Positions 7,416-16,311 of a stretch of 59,984 nt of DNA are shown here, piece by piece. The notes under the pieces are model-generated. The model was not told the DNA's origin. It made no database searches and worked only from the letters and a program-made list of their open reading frames with translations. Position numbers and translations under genes: made by a program. Numbering within the stretch: position 1 is the first letter of the stretch; every line of letters starts with the position of its first letter. Source of the DNA: Gammaproteobacteria bacterium (lineage in GTDB: Bacteria; Pseudomonadota; Gammaproteobacteria; Pseudomonadales; Azotimanducaceae); the NCBI GenBank assembly GCA_009842245.1, contig VYFT01000046.1, forward strand, positions 1-59,984, given 5' to 3'.

Positions 7416-9260
7416 ATGAAAAAATTATTTGATTACATCAGCTTGTTTAGCGCTTTGGCATTGTTGGTAATCTGTGTTCACGCTAATGCATCTATACCCT
7501 ACAAGATTAAGGGTGAAGTAATCTCCGAGTTACCCGAAGTATCCGAACAAGACGAGACAGAGGCAGAAACGGACGGCGATGAGTCCAATGTGGTTGAGGA
7601 GGAATCAGAAACTTCTACTGAAACTCCAGCAGTCGAGCCAGTGAACCTCTCCGACGCAGTTCTGACTATTTCTCACGAAGTGACCAACGATGAAGGTGAA
7701 GTTGAAACGACTATACTTTTGGAAGAACACTTTAACGGTGATTTTGACTACGAAGGCGTGATTGATGAACCGACAGAGGTTAAGATCACACTGAAGGTCT
7801 CTGAAGACTTGGAGCCTATGGAAATTGATACCGTCATCGGCACGGGTCGAGTTATTCATTTTGCCCTACTTGACAATCCCGGCCCGGGAGATGGTTTTTC
7901 ACTCCTTGGGACTTCGAGCACTGTATTAAATCAGAAGAATAAATTCACTATTACAGGTGATTTGAGCTTTCTGGGTGTCGATCTTGATAGAACGATGATC
8001 ATGTTCACTTGGGACAAGATGGGTGCTGACGGTGAATCCCGACGTCATACGAGTGAACTTTTGACACACAACAATTCCTTCGTGATCGAAGGTGATACGT
8101 CAATACCTCAAGTTGCAGACTTGTATGTGATCGGATCGGAAGTTCCAGGGTTTTTTCTTATATTCGATGTCGTGTTGGAACCACTAGGAGAGTACACTGT
8201 TTCGCAATTAGGCGACCTCTCCGAGGAGATCAGTGTTTCCAGTGAATCGGGATATCACGCTCTGCTCATCGATAGCTGGCAACAACAAGAAGACTACCTT
8301 GCTTTAAAAGAAGAGATGGCGAAACAGAATGAGTGGTTGCAAGAACTAATTGATAGTGGAGCTGAAGACACAGACGATGCTGACGACAAAGCTGAAGTAG
8401 TTGCTGTTTCCACAACTCCAGCGCCGGCGGAGGGTTGCGAAGACACAGTTGCCAAAGCAGAAGAGGAAGACGTTTCACAATCCAAGGACGTCGTAAAGCA
8501 CAAGACACTGAGGTCGAAGATAGCGGCTATGAAACAGGATTTAGACAATCGTCGAGCGCAAGCAATTAAAGAAGTCGCGAAAAACCACAAAGACCCTATG
8601 GCTCGTTATTTAGCGGTTCGGCTGAACCCTTGGGGTAGGCTCGAATACTCTCCGCGAATTTCCATTCTTCGAGAGCTTGAAACAGTCATGGAAGCAGACT
8701 TCGTTTCAGTCCACATCACGCCATTGATTGAAAGAATGGAGCGTTCAGCGTTGAAAGCAAACAACGACACGAATCTTGTCGTCGGGCAGCGGGTCCCAGA
8801 GTTTAGCTTAGCGAACTATGACGGTGAAGATGTAGCACTATTCGATCTCCTTGGGCAAAGAGATCTGGTACTGATCGACTTTTGGGCGTCTTGGTGCGGA
8901 CCTTGCATCGCGGACTTTCCGGAACTCAAGAAGCTTTATTCTGCGTACGAGGATGAAGGATTTGAAATCGTTGGTGTTTCAATCGATGACAACATGGAAG
9001 ATTGGAAAGAAGGTGTAGACGAACATGAACTGCCTTGGGTCAACCTCGGTGAACTCAAAGACTGGGGTGGCCCTGTCGCAGTAAGTTATGGTGTTAGTGC
9101 AATCCCTAAAGGATATCTCGTCGACTCTCAAGGATGTATTTATGAGAAGAACATTCGACCTGCCGCGCTGAAAGAATTTCTAGTCGATCGTTATGGCATG
9201 GATGAGTCGTTAGAAGAACCGGAAGTCGAAACCGACGACGCGCCAGAAGTCTCAAGCTAA
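7416..9260 (+). CDS. Exported TlpA-like thioredoxin-fold protein, array copy 2
   Basis: A 614-residue paralogue of copy 1. Signal peptide 1 to about 25 ends in ANA. The N-terminal beta-rich domain begins YKIKGEV and ends near SGYH. The acidic linker is shorter than in copies 3 and 4 and carries the conserved AEGCEDT cysteine. A Lys/Arg-rich helical stretch follows (KHKTLRSKIAAMKQDLDNRR), then the TlpA domain with FWASWCGPCIADFPELKKL and cis-Pro in SAIPKGY. The SQGCIY cysteine and acidic tail ending in EVSS are kept. The start has GTGAGGAAATG upstream as a ribosome site. Substrate and partner are unknown. It could serve as a redox chaperone for envelope proteins, but no target gene is adjacent. 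Confidence 0.87.
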   Translation: MKKLFDYISLFSALALLVICVHANASIPYKIKGEVISELPEVSEQDETEAETDGDESNVVEEESETSTETPAVEPVNLSDAVLTISHEVTNDEGEVETTILLEEHFNGDFDYEGVIDEPTEVKITLKVSEDLEPMEIDTVIGTGRVIHFALLDNPGPGDGFSLLGTSSTVLNQKNKFTITGDLSFLGVDLDRTMIMFTWDKMGADGESRRHTSELLTHNNSFVIEGDTSIPQVADLYVIGSEVPGFFLIFDVVLEPLGEYTVSQLGDLSEEISVSSESGYHALLIDSWQQQEDYLALKEEMAKQNEWLQELIDSGAEDTDDADDKAEVVAVSTTPAPAEGCEDTVAKAEEEDVSQSKDVVKHKTLRSKIAAMKQDLDNRRAQAIKEVAKNHKDPMARYLAVRLNPWGRLEYSPRISILRELETVMEADFVSVHITPLIERMERSALKANNDTNLVVGQRVPEFSLANYDGEDVALFDLLGQRDLVLIDFWASWCGPCIADFPELKKLYSAYEDEGFEIVGVSIDDNMEDWKEGVDEHELPWVNLGELKDWGGPVAVSYGVSAIPKGYLVDSQGCIYEKNIRPAALKEFLVDRYGMDESLEEPEVETDDAPEVSS

Positions 9261-9282
9261 CCGATTAATAAATAGTCTTTGC

Positions 9283-9298
9283 GAGTAGCTGACTACTC
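9283..9298 (+). terminator. Short hairpin after array gene 2
   Basis: GAGTAG-ctga-CTACTC, a perfect six-base-pair stem 23 bases after the stop of gene 2. It has no T-run and is probably a 3' mRNA structure accompanying the next hairpin. Confidence 0.4.
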
Positions 9299-9358
9299 AT
9301 GGTCGGCTTGCTGACTTATGCCGTCGGCAGAAATCGATTCTTGTTCTGGTGAATGAAC

Positions 9359-9391
9359 AGTTCGCGCGGGAAACAATTGCTCACGCGAACT
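9359..9391 (+). terminator. AGTTCGC-type hairpin after array gene 2
   Basis: AGTTCGCG (9359-9366) pairs with CGCGAACT (9384-9391), followed by CTTGCATTC. Related hairpins with AGTTCGC arms occur after gene 3 (11679-11708) and gene 4 (14099-14136), so the element was copied with the genes. Terminator or bidirectional boundary is the likely role. Confidence 0.5.
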
Positions 9392-9450
9392 CTTGCATTC
9401 ATCTCAGTACTGCGCACCACGCTCAAACTCTCGTAATTTTCTCAAACGCA

Positions 9451-9530
9451 AGGATTCCACAAACGAACTAGCATCACAAATCGTACTTGACACGTTGAAG
9501 TAAAATAGTAATACAACACAACGTTGGAGG
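9451..9530 (+). promoter_or_regulatory. Upstream block of array gene 3
   Basis: Contains AGGATTCCACAAAC (9451-9464), repeated with one change before gene 4 (12004-12017); TTGACA (9486-9491); TAAAATAGT (9501-9509); and GTTGGAGG (9523-9530), the last two shared with gene 1. TTGACA is a good -35 match, but its spacing to TAAAAT is too short for a normal promoter, so the true start is open. The 389-base gap 9261-9649 holds this block, the hairpins and the leader motif only. Confidence 0.4.
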
Positions 9531-9606
9531 ACGAAGACTTTTAACCGCAGTCAGAAACTATGTCGCGCGCGAGGAATACCTCCTCCATCCAAGCTCAAAC
9601 ACTCTT

Positions 9607-9624
9607 GAGCTACCCAGATCACTA
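9607..9624 (+). repeat. 18-base leader motif shared with array gene 1
   Basis: GAGCTACCCAGATCACTA, one base different from 5229-5246. The following CGCGAGGAAATTGATCC is also nearly the same as before gene 1. Confidence 0.6.
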
Positions 9625-9649
9625 TATATTTTCGCGAGGAAATTGATCC

Positions 9650-11560
9650 ATGAACTACTTTCAAAGAATTCTTAGCCTGTTATGCGTCTTCGCGCTGTTT
9701 GCGATATGCAATGCAGGTAACCCACATGCGTTTAACGTATTTACGGGCGAAGTTATCACAATTGAACCAACAGTTTCAGACGAAGCCGTCGAGACTGAAT
9801 CCGCATCAACAGACGCACCGACAATCGAGCCCGTAGATTTTTCCAACGCAGTCTTGACAATTTCATACGAAACAACAAACTCAGAGGGAGAGGTCGAAAC
9901 CGAATCGATCTACGAAGGTTCGTTTAATGAAGACTTCGTATATGTCCCCATGGAAAACAACGGGCGATCCCCTGATTTCTCGGAACCGACTGATCTCAAG
10001 ATTTCGCTCAAAATTTCTGAAGACAGCGAGCCGATGACCATCAACACTGTTATTGACCAAGGACGTGATTTTCATTTCGCATATATAGACCATCCTGGTC
10101 CGAGAGATGAATTTCTTTTAAAGGGGTCAAGCAGTCAAGTCATGAACTCAGAGAACAAATTTACCGTAACTGGACATCTCGGTTTTTTGAACAACGATTC
10201 TCTGCACACTACATCGGCGTTTGTGTGGGCGACATTTAGAAACGCTGACGGCGACCGACAGTCTAAGCAATTCGGACCTGTCCTCGTGGAGGATGGATCG
10301 TTTTCGATTGAAGGAGACGTAGACCGACCTACGTCAGCAACTTTGTACATTCGAAATCAAGCTAGCTTCGTCAATGCTACTGCTAGTCTCGTTCTGGAAC
10401 CGGATGGCCACCTTGTAGTTGCAAAGTTAGGAAACCAGACACAAGAAATTAGTGCAGTGAGCGGCACTGGCTACCACGCGCAATTGATTGAGAGCTGGCA
10501 ACAGAGCAACGAGTACGTTGCACTTGTTGAAGCGTGGACCACTGAGCAAGAACGCGCCCGCAACGCACCACCCGAACCTGCTGAAGCGTCTGATGAGACA
10601 GAAGCTGAAGGAACAACCGACTCCGAAGAAGATGTTGCTGATAACGAAGAAGAAAGCGAAGCTGACTCTGAAGACGCATCGGAAACCGAAGTAAGTGTTG
10701 AACTAGTTGATGCTGTCGAACCAGCAGAAGGTTGTGAAGATGCAGTGGCTCAAGAAGAGGAAGAGGAATCTGAACCAGAAGTGCAAACGACAGCGTACGA
10801 GTATCCGAAGTGGTATACATTGAGAATGGAAGCGTCTGCTTTCCGAACTGAGAAGTTGCAGGACATCGCAAAGAATAGCGAAAGTCCACATGCTCGACTA
10901 CTAGCTATGCAAATGGGTGTATTCAGTCCGTACGATGATGCAGAAGAAGCTTTGACTGTGTGGCGATCTCTCGCTGAAAGTTTTGCTGATGACTTTGTAG
11001 CTACCTACATCACACCAGAGATGGAAAGAATTGAACTGGTACACACTCGTACCCTAAACGATGAAGCTCTGATTCCTGGTCAAAAAGTACCTGAATTTAC
11101 GCTCGCAAGTCTAGAAGGTGAAGACGTAGCAATCTACGACCTCGTGGGAGAAAAGGACATGGTCCTGATTGACTTCTGGGCTTCTTGGTGTGGTCCCTGT
11201 ATTGCAACTTTCCCCGAGCTGAAGAAACTTCATGCAGCCTATACCGACGAAAATTTCGAAATTGTGGGCGTGTCAGTCGATGACAATTTTGAAGATTGGT
11301 CAGGCGGCGTTGAAGAACATGAACTACCATGGGTGCAACTCGGTGAATTAAAGGACGCTGACAACGGTAGTCCGGTGTCAAAGAGCTATGGTGTAAACTT
11401 CATCCCCAAGACTTTCTTGGTTGATTCTCAAGGTTGTATTTATCGAAAGAACATACATCCAAATGAATTGAAGACCTTCCTCGTTGATCGATACGGGATG
11501 GATGAATCACTGGTAGAACCGGAAGAAGAGCCGGAAGAGTCCCCGGAAGTCTCGAGCTAA
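9650..11560 (+). CDS. Exported TlpA-like thioredoxin-fold protein, array copy 3
   Basis: A 636-residue paralogue. The N-terminal 23 or so residues are a signal peptide (hydrophobic core to AICNAG); the cysteine there does not sit in a convincing lipobox. The N-terminal domain resembles copy 1 closely (DHPGPRDEFLLKGSSSQVMNS-like segment). The acidic linker is long (about residues 300-370, dominated by Glu, Asp, Ser and Ala) and ends with the conserved AEGCEDA. The TlpA domain has FWASWCGPCIATFPELKKL, one substitution from the other copies, and cis-Pro in NFIPKTF. The SQGCIY cysteine and the acidic tail ending EVSS are kept. Strong GAGGAAA ribosome site. Predicted periplasmic thiol-disulfide role; substrate unknown. 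Confidence 0.87.
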   Translation: MNYFQRILSLLCVFALFAICNAGNPHAFNVFTGEVITIEPTVSDEAVETESASTDAPTIEPVDFSNAVLTISYETTNSEGEVETESIYEGSFNEDFVYVPMENNGRSPDFSEPTDLKISLKISEDSEPMTINTVIDQGRDFHFAYIDHPGPRDEFLLKGSSSQVMNSENKFTVTGHLGFLNNDSLHTTSAFVWATFRNADGDRQSKQFGPVLVEDGSFSIEGDVDRPTSATLYIRNQASFVNATASLVLEPDGHLVVAKLGNQTQEISAVSGTGYHAQLIESWQQSNEYVALVEAWTTEQERARNAPPEPAEASDETEAEGTTDSEEDVADNEEESEADSEDASETEVSVELVDAVEPAEGCEDAVAQEEEEESEPEVQTTAYEYPKWYTLRMEASAFRTEKLQDIAKNSESPHARLLAMQMGVFSPYDDAEEALTVWRSLAESFADDFVATYITPEMERIELVHTRTLNDEALIPGQKVPEFTLASLEGEDVAIYDLVGEKDMVLIDFWASWCGPCIATFPELKKLHAAYTDENFEIVGVSVDDNFEDWSGGVEEHELPWVQLGELKDADNGSPVSKSYGVNFIPKTFLVDSQGCIYRKNIHPNELKTFLVDRYGMDESLVEPEEEPEESPEVSS

Positions 11561-11583
11561 AGGACGCTTTTTAATTTACAACC

Positions 11584-11631
11584 GCATACCGATGATTGAT
11601 TTTCGAATCATATTGAAAGCCATCGGTATGC
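11584..11631 (+). terminator. Long hairpin after array gene 3
   Basis: GCATACCGATG (11584-11594) pairs with CATCGGTATGC (11621-11631), an 11-base-pair stem. Inside it TGATT-ttcg-AATCA (about 11597-11610) forms a second small hairpin. It lies 24 bases after the stop of gene 3. Confidence 0.55.
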
Positions 11632-11678
11632 ATTAACACACTCGCGAATCGCAAGTCGTGCGTCATACGATTGAATAG

Positions 11679-11708
11679 TTCGCACGGGAATCTTCCTACC
11701 CGTGCGAA
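11679..11708 (+). terminator. AGTTCGC-type hairpin after array gene 3
   Basis: TTCGCACGGG (11679-11688) pairs with CCCGTGCGAA (11699-11708), a perfect 10-base-pair stem with a 10-base loop, followed by TTTC. It belongs to the same hairpin family as those after genes 2 and 4. Apart from this and the motif at 12004, the 537-base gap 11561-12097 shows no credible gene. Confidence 0.6.
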
Positions 11709-12003
11709 TTTCAATCCTTCATCTCTTTCTGACTTTCTCTTCGTCGATACCAAATCACGAATTTGTGGTAGTGGTACGCACGAAACAAGTTTTAAAGAGA
11801 GAGTCCAAACACTCAACATTTCGTACTTTTCTGCGATATAGACTTGGGTAGGACAGCTATTTGAAAGTTATCGAATCAGAGCTCCGCACCGGTCTATTGA
11901 AATTCTGCGCACACTAAGCTGATTACAATTATCCGTCTCAAAATGTCTGTCGACACGAGGATTTATTGCGCGACACGTCCCATCTTTGAGACCACGCCAT
12001 AGC

Positions 12004-12017
12004 AGGATTCCATAAAC
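12004..12017 (+). repeat. Upstream motif shared with array gene 3
   Basis: AGGATTCCATAAAC matches AGGATTCCACAAAC at 9451-9464 with one change. The next 40 bases also align loosely (TACTTGACAC before gene 3, TACTTAATACAC here). It indicates that upstream DNA was duplicated with the gene. Confidence 0.5.
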
Positions 12018-12097
12018 AGCTTGCTAAATTTTTACTTAATACACTACATTTTCGAAACACACACATCTCAACATTGAACATACGACGAGGTCAATCA

Positions 12098-14008
12098 ATG
12101 AAAACACTACTCAAAACCCTCGGTTTGCTGTGCATCGTACCTTTGTTCGTTGCATGCACTCAGAATCAGGCACCGACGCCCTACAAAATTACGGGTGATT
12201 TCATCTCCATGCATCCAGAGCTATCCGAAGAAGTAGCGCCTGGCGATGAAACTTCGACCGATGAGGCTGAAACCGAAGAGACTGAAGCGGAAACACCATT
12301 GGAGCAAGAGGTGGATACATCGCTTGATCTTTCTAATGCTACGTTGACGATTTCATACGAAACCACAGATCGGCAAGGTAACGTCGAAACGATCTCTTTG
12401 GTTGAACAAGCCTTCGATGGAAATTTCGAATTCGAAAGCGAAACTATAGAACCCACCGAGGTAACTATTTCGCTGCAGGTTTCAGAGGACACAGACCCAA
12501 TGGAGATTAATACTGTGATCGGTACTGGGCACGATATACACTTCACGCTGATTGATCATCCGAGCCCGAGAAACCCTCAGTTTGTGTTAGCGGGCACTAC
12601 TAGTTACGTCATGGACCCAGAAAGCAAGTTCGTTGTATCAGGTGACCTTCGCTTTCTCGATGTAGATCTAACCGAAGACACCACAGTATTAGCGTATGCA
12701 CGAGTCTATGATGAAGAGGGCAATAGTAGTTGGCAAGAGTGGGGTCCGGTGTTGGTGCAAGACAATTCCTTTCACATCGAAGGCGATGCAAAGGAACCCC
12801 TTGTAGCAACACTGAACATCAGTGGGAGCAATTACTACGGTAGTACGAGCATGATTCTTGAGCCCCATGGAGACTACACAGTAGCTAAATTGGGTAACCA
12901 AACGGAGGAATTAGGAACCACGAGCGGCTCAGGATACCACGCTATGCTCATCGAAAGTTGGCAACAGACCGATGAATACATCGATTTGGTCGATGCCTGG
13001 ACGACAGAGTTTGAATTATTTAGAAATCCTCCCGAACCCTCCGAGTCGGAAGAAGTTGAAGCACAAACACCCAAAGACGAAGACGCTGGGGATGTTGCGG
13101 TTGAAGAAGAAGTTGATGATCTAGAAGAAGATGCCGCAGACAACGAAGAGTCTGACGCTGATGCAATTGAACTTGTCGCTGCCGTGGAACCAGCGGAAGG
13201 CTGTGAAGACGCAGTCTCGGAAGATTCGCAACAACCAGAGCCTTTTTCATCGTCTCAAAACTACGTACCGAAATACTATACGCTACGAGAACAAGCTCGA
13301 GAAGTACGGGCAAAGACACTTCAAACACTTTTTGAATCGAGCGAAGACTCTACGGCGCAGTATCTCGCCATGGCTCTTGGGCCATATACAGACCGCGCAA
13401 AGACTCTCTCCGGATGGCAATCCCTAGAAGTTAAGTTCGACGAGAAATTTGTTGCGGCGCGGATCAAACCGGAGATAGACTTTCTGAATTGGTCGGTCAC
13501 TGCTCAAGCAAACAACGCGGCTCTTATTCCTGGACAACGCGTTCCTGAATTTACGTTGGCAAACGCAATGGATGAAGACTTAGCTCTATATGATCTACTC
13601 GGAGAAAAGGATATGGTGCTGATTGATTTTTGGGCTTCTTGGTGCGGACCCTGTATCGCAGATTTTCCCGAACTCAAGAAACTTCATGCAGCTTACCAGG
13701 ATGAAGACTTTGAAATCGTGGGCATTTCCATCGATAGCGAAAAAGAAGACTGGATCGAAGGTCTCGAAGAACACAAGCTACCATGGATTAATCTCGGTGA
13801 ACTTAAGGATTGGGAAGGTCCAGTAGCTACCAGTTACGGTGTCATGGGAATCCCAATGGGTTATCTTGTCGATTCGCAAGGGTGTATCTACGACAAGCAC
13901 GTTCGCCCTGCTGCGTTAAAGGAGTTTCTTGTCAATCGATATGGCGAGGATGAATCCCTCGTGGAACCAGAAACAGAAACCGACGACTCACAGGGAGTCT
14001 CCGGCTAG
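12098..14008 (+). CDS. TlpA-like thioredoxin-fold lipoprotein, array copy 4
   Basis: A 636-residue paralogue. I start it at ATG 12098 rather than the upstream in-frame TTG 12074. GAGG at 12087-12090 is correctly spaced for 12098, and the resulting N-terminus MKTLLKTLGLLCI parallels copies 1 and 3. The signal peptide ends in FVA-C20 (CTQNQ), a fair lipobox, so unlike copies 1-3 this one is predicted to be lipid-anchored. Asp is not at +2, so outer-membrane sorting is possible. The rest follows the family: beta-rich N-domain, long acidic linker with AEGCEDA, helical part, TlpA domain with FWASWCGPCIADFPELKKL, cis-Pro in MGIPMGY, the SQGCIY cysteine, and an acidic tail. Substrate unknown. Confidence 0.87.
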   Translation: MKTLLKTLGLLCIVPLFVACTQNQAPTPYKITGDFISMHPELSEEVAPGDETSTDEAETEETEAETPLEQEVDTSLDLSNATLTISYETTDRQGNVETISLVEQAFDGNFEFESETIEPTEVTISLQVSEDTDPMEINTVIGTGHDIHFTLIDHPSPRNPQFVLAGTTSYVMDPESKFVVSGDLRFLDVDLTEDTTVLAYARVYDEEGNSSWQEWGPVLVQDNSFHIEGDAKEPLVATLNISGSNYYGSTSMILEPHGDYTVAKLGNQTEELGTTSGSGYHAMLIESWQQTDEYIDLVDAWTTEFELFRNPPEPSESEEVEAQTPKDEDAGDVAVEEEVDDLEEDAADNEESDADAIELVAAVEPAEGCEDAVSEDSQQPEPFSSSQNYVPKYYTLREQAREVRAKTLQTLFESSEDSTAQYLAMALGPYTDRAKTLSGWQSLEVKFDEKFVAARIKPEIDFLNWSVTAQANNAALIPGQRVPEFTLANAMDEDLALYDLLGEKDMVLIDFWASWCGPCIADFPELKKLHAAYQDEDFEIVGISIDSEKEDWIEGLEEHKLPWINLGELKDWEGPVATSYGVMGIPMGYLVDSQGCIYDKHVRPAALKEFLVNRYGEDESLVEPETETDDSQGVSG

Positions 14009-14034
14009 CCTCACATCTTAGTAAATGAATAGCG

Positions 14035-14076
14035 CACCGATGAGTTCCTACAGTATAGCGAGGAGTCTTGTCGGTG
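14035..14076 (+). terminator. Weak hairpin after array gene 4
   Basis: CACCGA (14035-14040) can pair with TCGGTG (14071-14076) with partial pairing inside. It is in the same position as the long hairpin after gene 3 but is shorter. Confidence 0.3.
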
Positions 14077-14098
14077 TATCCTACTCCTTTAGACTTTC

Positions 14099-14136
14099 AA
14101 GAGTTCGCTAGAGAAGCCAAATCTGCGCGAACTCTT
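14099..14136 (+). terminator. AGTTCGC-type hairpin after array gene 4
   Basis: AAGAGTTCGC (14099-14108) pairs with GCGAACTCTT (14127-14136), a 10-base-pair stem with an 18-base loop, followed by AATTTCC. It closes the array before pcnB. Confidence 0.55.
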
Positions 14137-14199
14137 AATTTCCGATTCCTCGCGATAGTTTGAAGATCAATCCTTTCCGATTCTGGGAAGGTCTCCCCA

Positions 14200-15453
14200 T
14201 TGCCGAAACTTAAACGACACAAAAACCTAATTGATACGGCACAAATACCGAACTCTGTACGACGCATAGTTCAGAAGCTGCTCGACAATGGATATGACGC
14301 AAAACTCGTCGGTGGCTGTGTCCGCGATCTCCTACTAGGCACTAAGCCTAAGGACTTCGATGTGGTGACCAGTGCGACACCGCTTCAAGTTAAGCGTATA
14401 TTTAAACATGCGCAAATTATCGGTCGCAGATTTCGCATTGTGCATGTCAAGTCTGAGATTGGTGTCGTTGAAATCTCCACCTATAGAAAGACTGGCATAG
14501 ACCGCAAAGATCCCGCCACTCCGACGCGATCCTTGGTGCGAAGTCCAAAACAAGTCGGAACGATGAAGAAAGATCATCTACTACGCGATTTCACAGTAAA
14601 TGCGCTCTACTTCGACATCAAGCGCAATGTCATCTTTGACTACGTCGGTGGTTTACGAGACCTAAAGTACCGGCAGTTGAGATGTATTGGCGATCCAGAA
14701 ACTAGATTCCATGAAGACTGCCACCGTCTTCTACGGGCATTACGATTCGTATCAAAGACAGATCTGAAACTCACGGAAGAACTTGATCGGTCTCTGCATT
14801 CCCAGAGAGATCTGCTACAACATTTAGAACCACACCGATTGAGCTACGATCTCGAGAAAATGCTTCTGCATGGCTACGCTCGTGCCCTCTTTCGAAACTT
14901 TGCGAAGTACAAGTTCTTAGCCTATATCTTTCCGGAAATCGAGAGCAATAATGCGTTGACTCTAGCTGCTTTAAAAAACACAGATCAACGAGTTAAAAGG
15001 GGAAAACCGGTTCGCTTTGCGTTTTTACTCGCTGCTTTCTACTGGCATCACTATCGTGATCTTAATATTCGCAACGACCGCGAGGCCGAGATTCTTGCGG
15101 CAAAGAAAGTTTTGGAGATTCCATCCCAACGAATAGCTCTGCGAGCTGATGTACGGGACTTCGTAATTGAAACATGGCGTTTGCAAGCGAAGCTGGAAAA
15201 TCGTCCCTTACGTAACGGTAAACAGGTGCTTCAGCGTAAGCGTTTTCGAGCAGGTTATGACTTACTGTGTATGCGTGCCAACCTTAGCGACGCTAATCAG
15301 GAGATCGCAAGCTGGTGGACTAAAATTCAAGAAGTACCGGAGACTGAGCAAGAACAGATGCTCAAAGAAGTGTCCCCCGTTCGAAAACGTAAATCTAAAC
15401 GTCGTCGAAAACCCCGTAGAACGAGTCAACAAGTCATAGCTGCCTCTTCATAA
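14200..15453 (+). CDS. pcnB: Poly(A) polymerase I
   Basis: A 417-residue class II nucleotidyltransferase that adds 3' poly(A) tails to RNA and promotes decay. The catalytic signature LVGGCVRDLLLG...DFDV carries metal-binding D52 and D54. The following IIGRRFRIVHV segment matches poly(A) polymerase rather than CCA-adding enzyme. The C-terminus is strongly basic (RKRKSKRRRKPRR), as in PcnB, and would bind RNA. The start is TTG 14200 with GGGAAGG just upstream; no better start is in frame. It heads a same-strand run pcnB-panB-panC-pgi-acs. folK, which usually follows pcnB, is absent here. Confidence 0.93.
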   Translation: MPKLKRHKNLIDTAQIPNSVRRIVQKLLDNGYDAKLVGGCVRDLLLGTKPKDFDVVTSATPLQVKRIFKHAQIIGRRFRIVHVKSEIGVVEISTYRKTGIDRKDPATPTRSLVRSPKQVGTMKKDHLLRDFTVNALYFDIKRNVIFDYVGGLRDLKYRQLRCIGDPETRFHEDCHRLLRALRFVSKTDLKLTEELDRSLHSQRDLLQHLEPHRLSYDLEKMLLHGYARALFRNFAKYKFLAYIFPEIESNNALTLAALKNTDQRVKRGKPVRFAFLLAAFYWHHYRDLNIRNDREAEILAAKKVLEIPSQRIALRADVRDFVIETWRLQAKLENRPLRNGKQVLQRKRFRAGYDLLCMRANLSDANQEIASWWTKIQEVPETEQEQMLKEVSPVRKRKSKRRRKPRRTSQQVIAASS

Positions 15454-15483
15454 ACCAACAATTAGAAGCTCGGAATCTTTTCA

Positions 15484-16305
15484 ATGAGTAACCAATCCGC
15501 TAAAACACCAGTGTCCATTACAACACTTGCTAAACGAAAAGCAAATGGTCAAAAGTTTGCTTGTTTAACCGCTTACGATGCGTTGTTTGCAGAACTTATT
15601 AGTTCAAGTGGGATCGAAGTTTTACTAGTCGGTGATTCTCTTGGAATGGTACTTCAAGGACACGATAGTACCTTACCGGTAACTATTGAAGAAATGGTGT
15701 ATCACATGCATTGCGTTCGCCGTGGTAATCAAGGCAGTCTCATCATGGCTGATCTACCATTCATGAGTTACGCGTCTTCTAATCAGAGCTTGGAAAGTGC
15801 TGCGGCATTGATGCGCGCGGGAGCGCATATGGTCAAGCTGGAAGGGGGTGCTTGGCTCGCAGAAAGTACTCGTTTACTCGCGGAACGCGGCATTCCCGTC
15901 TGTACTCATATGGGTCTAACTCCACAGTCGATCAATCGGCTCGGTGGATTTCGAGTGCAAGGTAGAAATCCGGATCAAGCTTCTACCATGCTCGAAGAAG
16001 CACAACTCCTAGAGGATTCCGGAGCTTCTGTGCTACTATTGGAATGCGTACCGGTTTCCTTGGCGAAGGCTATTACCGAAAAGCTCCAAATACCGGTTAT
16101 TGGCATTGGAGCGGGTCCCGATACGGACGGTCAGATTATGGTCATGCACGATATGCTGGGGATTACTCCTACGACTATCCGCACACCAAAATTTGTTAAA
16201 AACTTTCTTCCCGAGAGTGCTGATGGAATTCGCGGGGCGTTCGAGGCATACGCTGAAGCGGTGCGTTCAGGAACGTTTCCCAGTGCCGAGCATAGTTTTA
16301 ACTGA
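15484..16305 (+). CDS. panB: 3-methyl-2-oxobutanoate hydroxymethyltransferase
   Basis: A 273-residue PanB, which transfers a hydroxymethyl group from methylene-tetrahydrofolate to alpha-ketoisovalerate, giving ketopantoate for coenzyme A synthesis. Signatures: the [13 protein letters not shown] start, [21 protein letters not shown] with metal-binding Asp, and the HMGLTPQSI block. Length is standard (about 264-275). panC follows six bases downstream. The ribosome site is weak. Confidence 0.97.
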   Translation: MSNQSAKTPVSITTLAKRKANGQKFACLTAYDALFAELISSSGIEVLLVGDSLGMVLQGHDSTLPVTIEEMVYHMHCVRRGNQGSLIMADLPFMSYASSNQSLESAAALMRAGAHMVKLEGGAWLAESTRLLAERGIPVCTHMGLTPQSINRLGGFRVQGRNPDQASTMLEEAQLLEDSGASVLLLECVPVSLAKAITEKLQIPVIGIGAGPDTDGQIMVMHDMLGITPTTIRTPKFVKNFLPESADGIRGAFEAYAEAVRSGTFPSAEHSFN

Positions 16306-16311
16306 GACTAC

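Larger units (their letters stand above)
5269..14008 (+). repeat. Tandem array of four paralogous TlpA-like genes
   Basis: Four head-to-tail genes (5269-7107, 7416-9260, 9650-11560, 12098-14008) encode proteins with the same domain order and the same four cysteines. Leader motifs and 3' hairpins are also repeated between copies, so whole transcription units of about 2.2 kb were duplicated. The array sits between dksA and pcnB, where Pseudomonas from memory carries gluQ and cbrAB. The copies have diverged considerably in the N-terminal domain and linker while the thioredoxin part is nearly constant. Confidence 0.9.

Noticed and set aside
10449-10889. 146-codon frame antisense to array gene 3
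   Set aside because: A by-product of the Glu-rich linker codons; the same artefact occurs in copies 2 and 4.
12074-12097. Upstream TTG as start of array gene 4
   Set aside because: It would put eight charged or polar residues before the signal peptide and swallow the GAGG ribosome site that is correctly spaced for ATG 12098.
5269-14008. Array as a mobile or CRISPR-like element
   Set aside because: There is no transposase, integrase, terminal repeat or short spaced repeat; the repeats are paralogous genes and their flanks.
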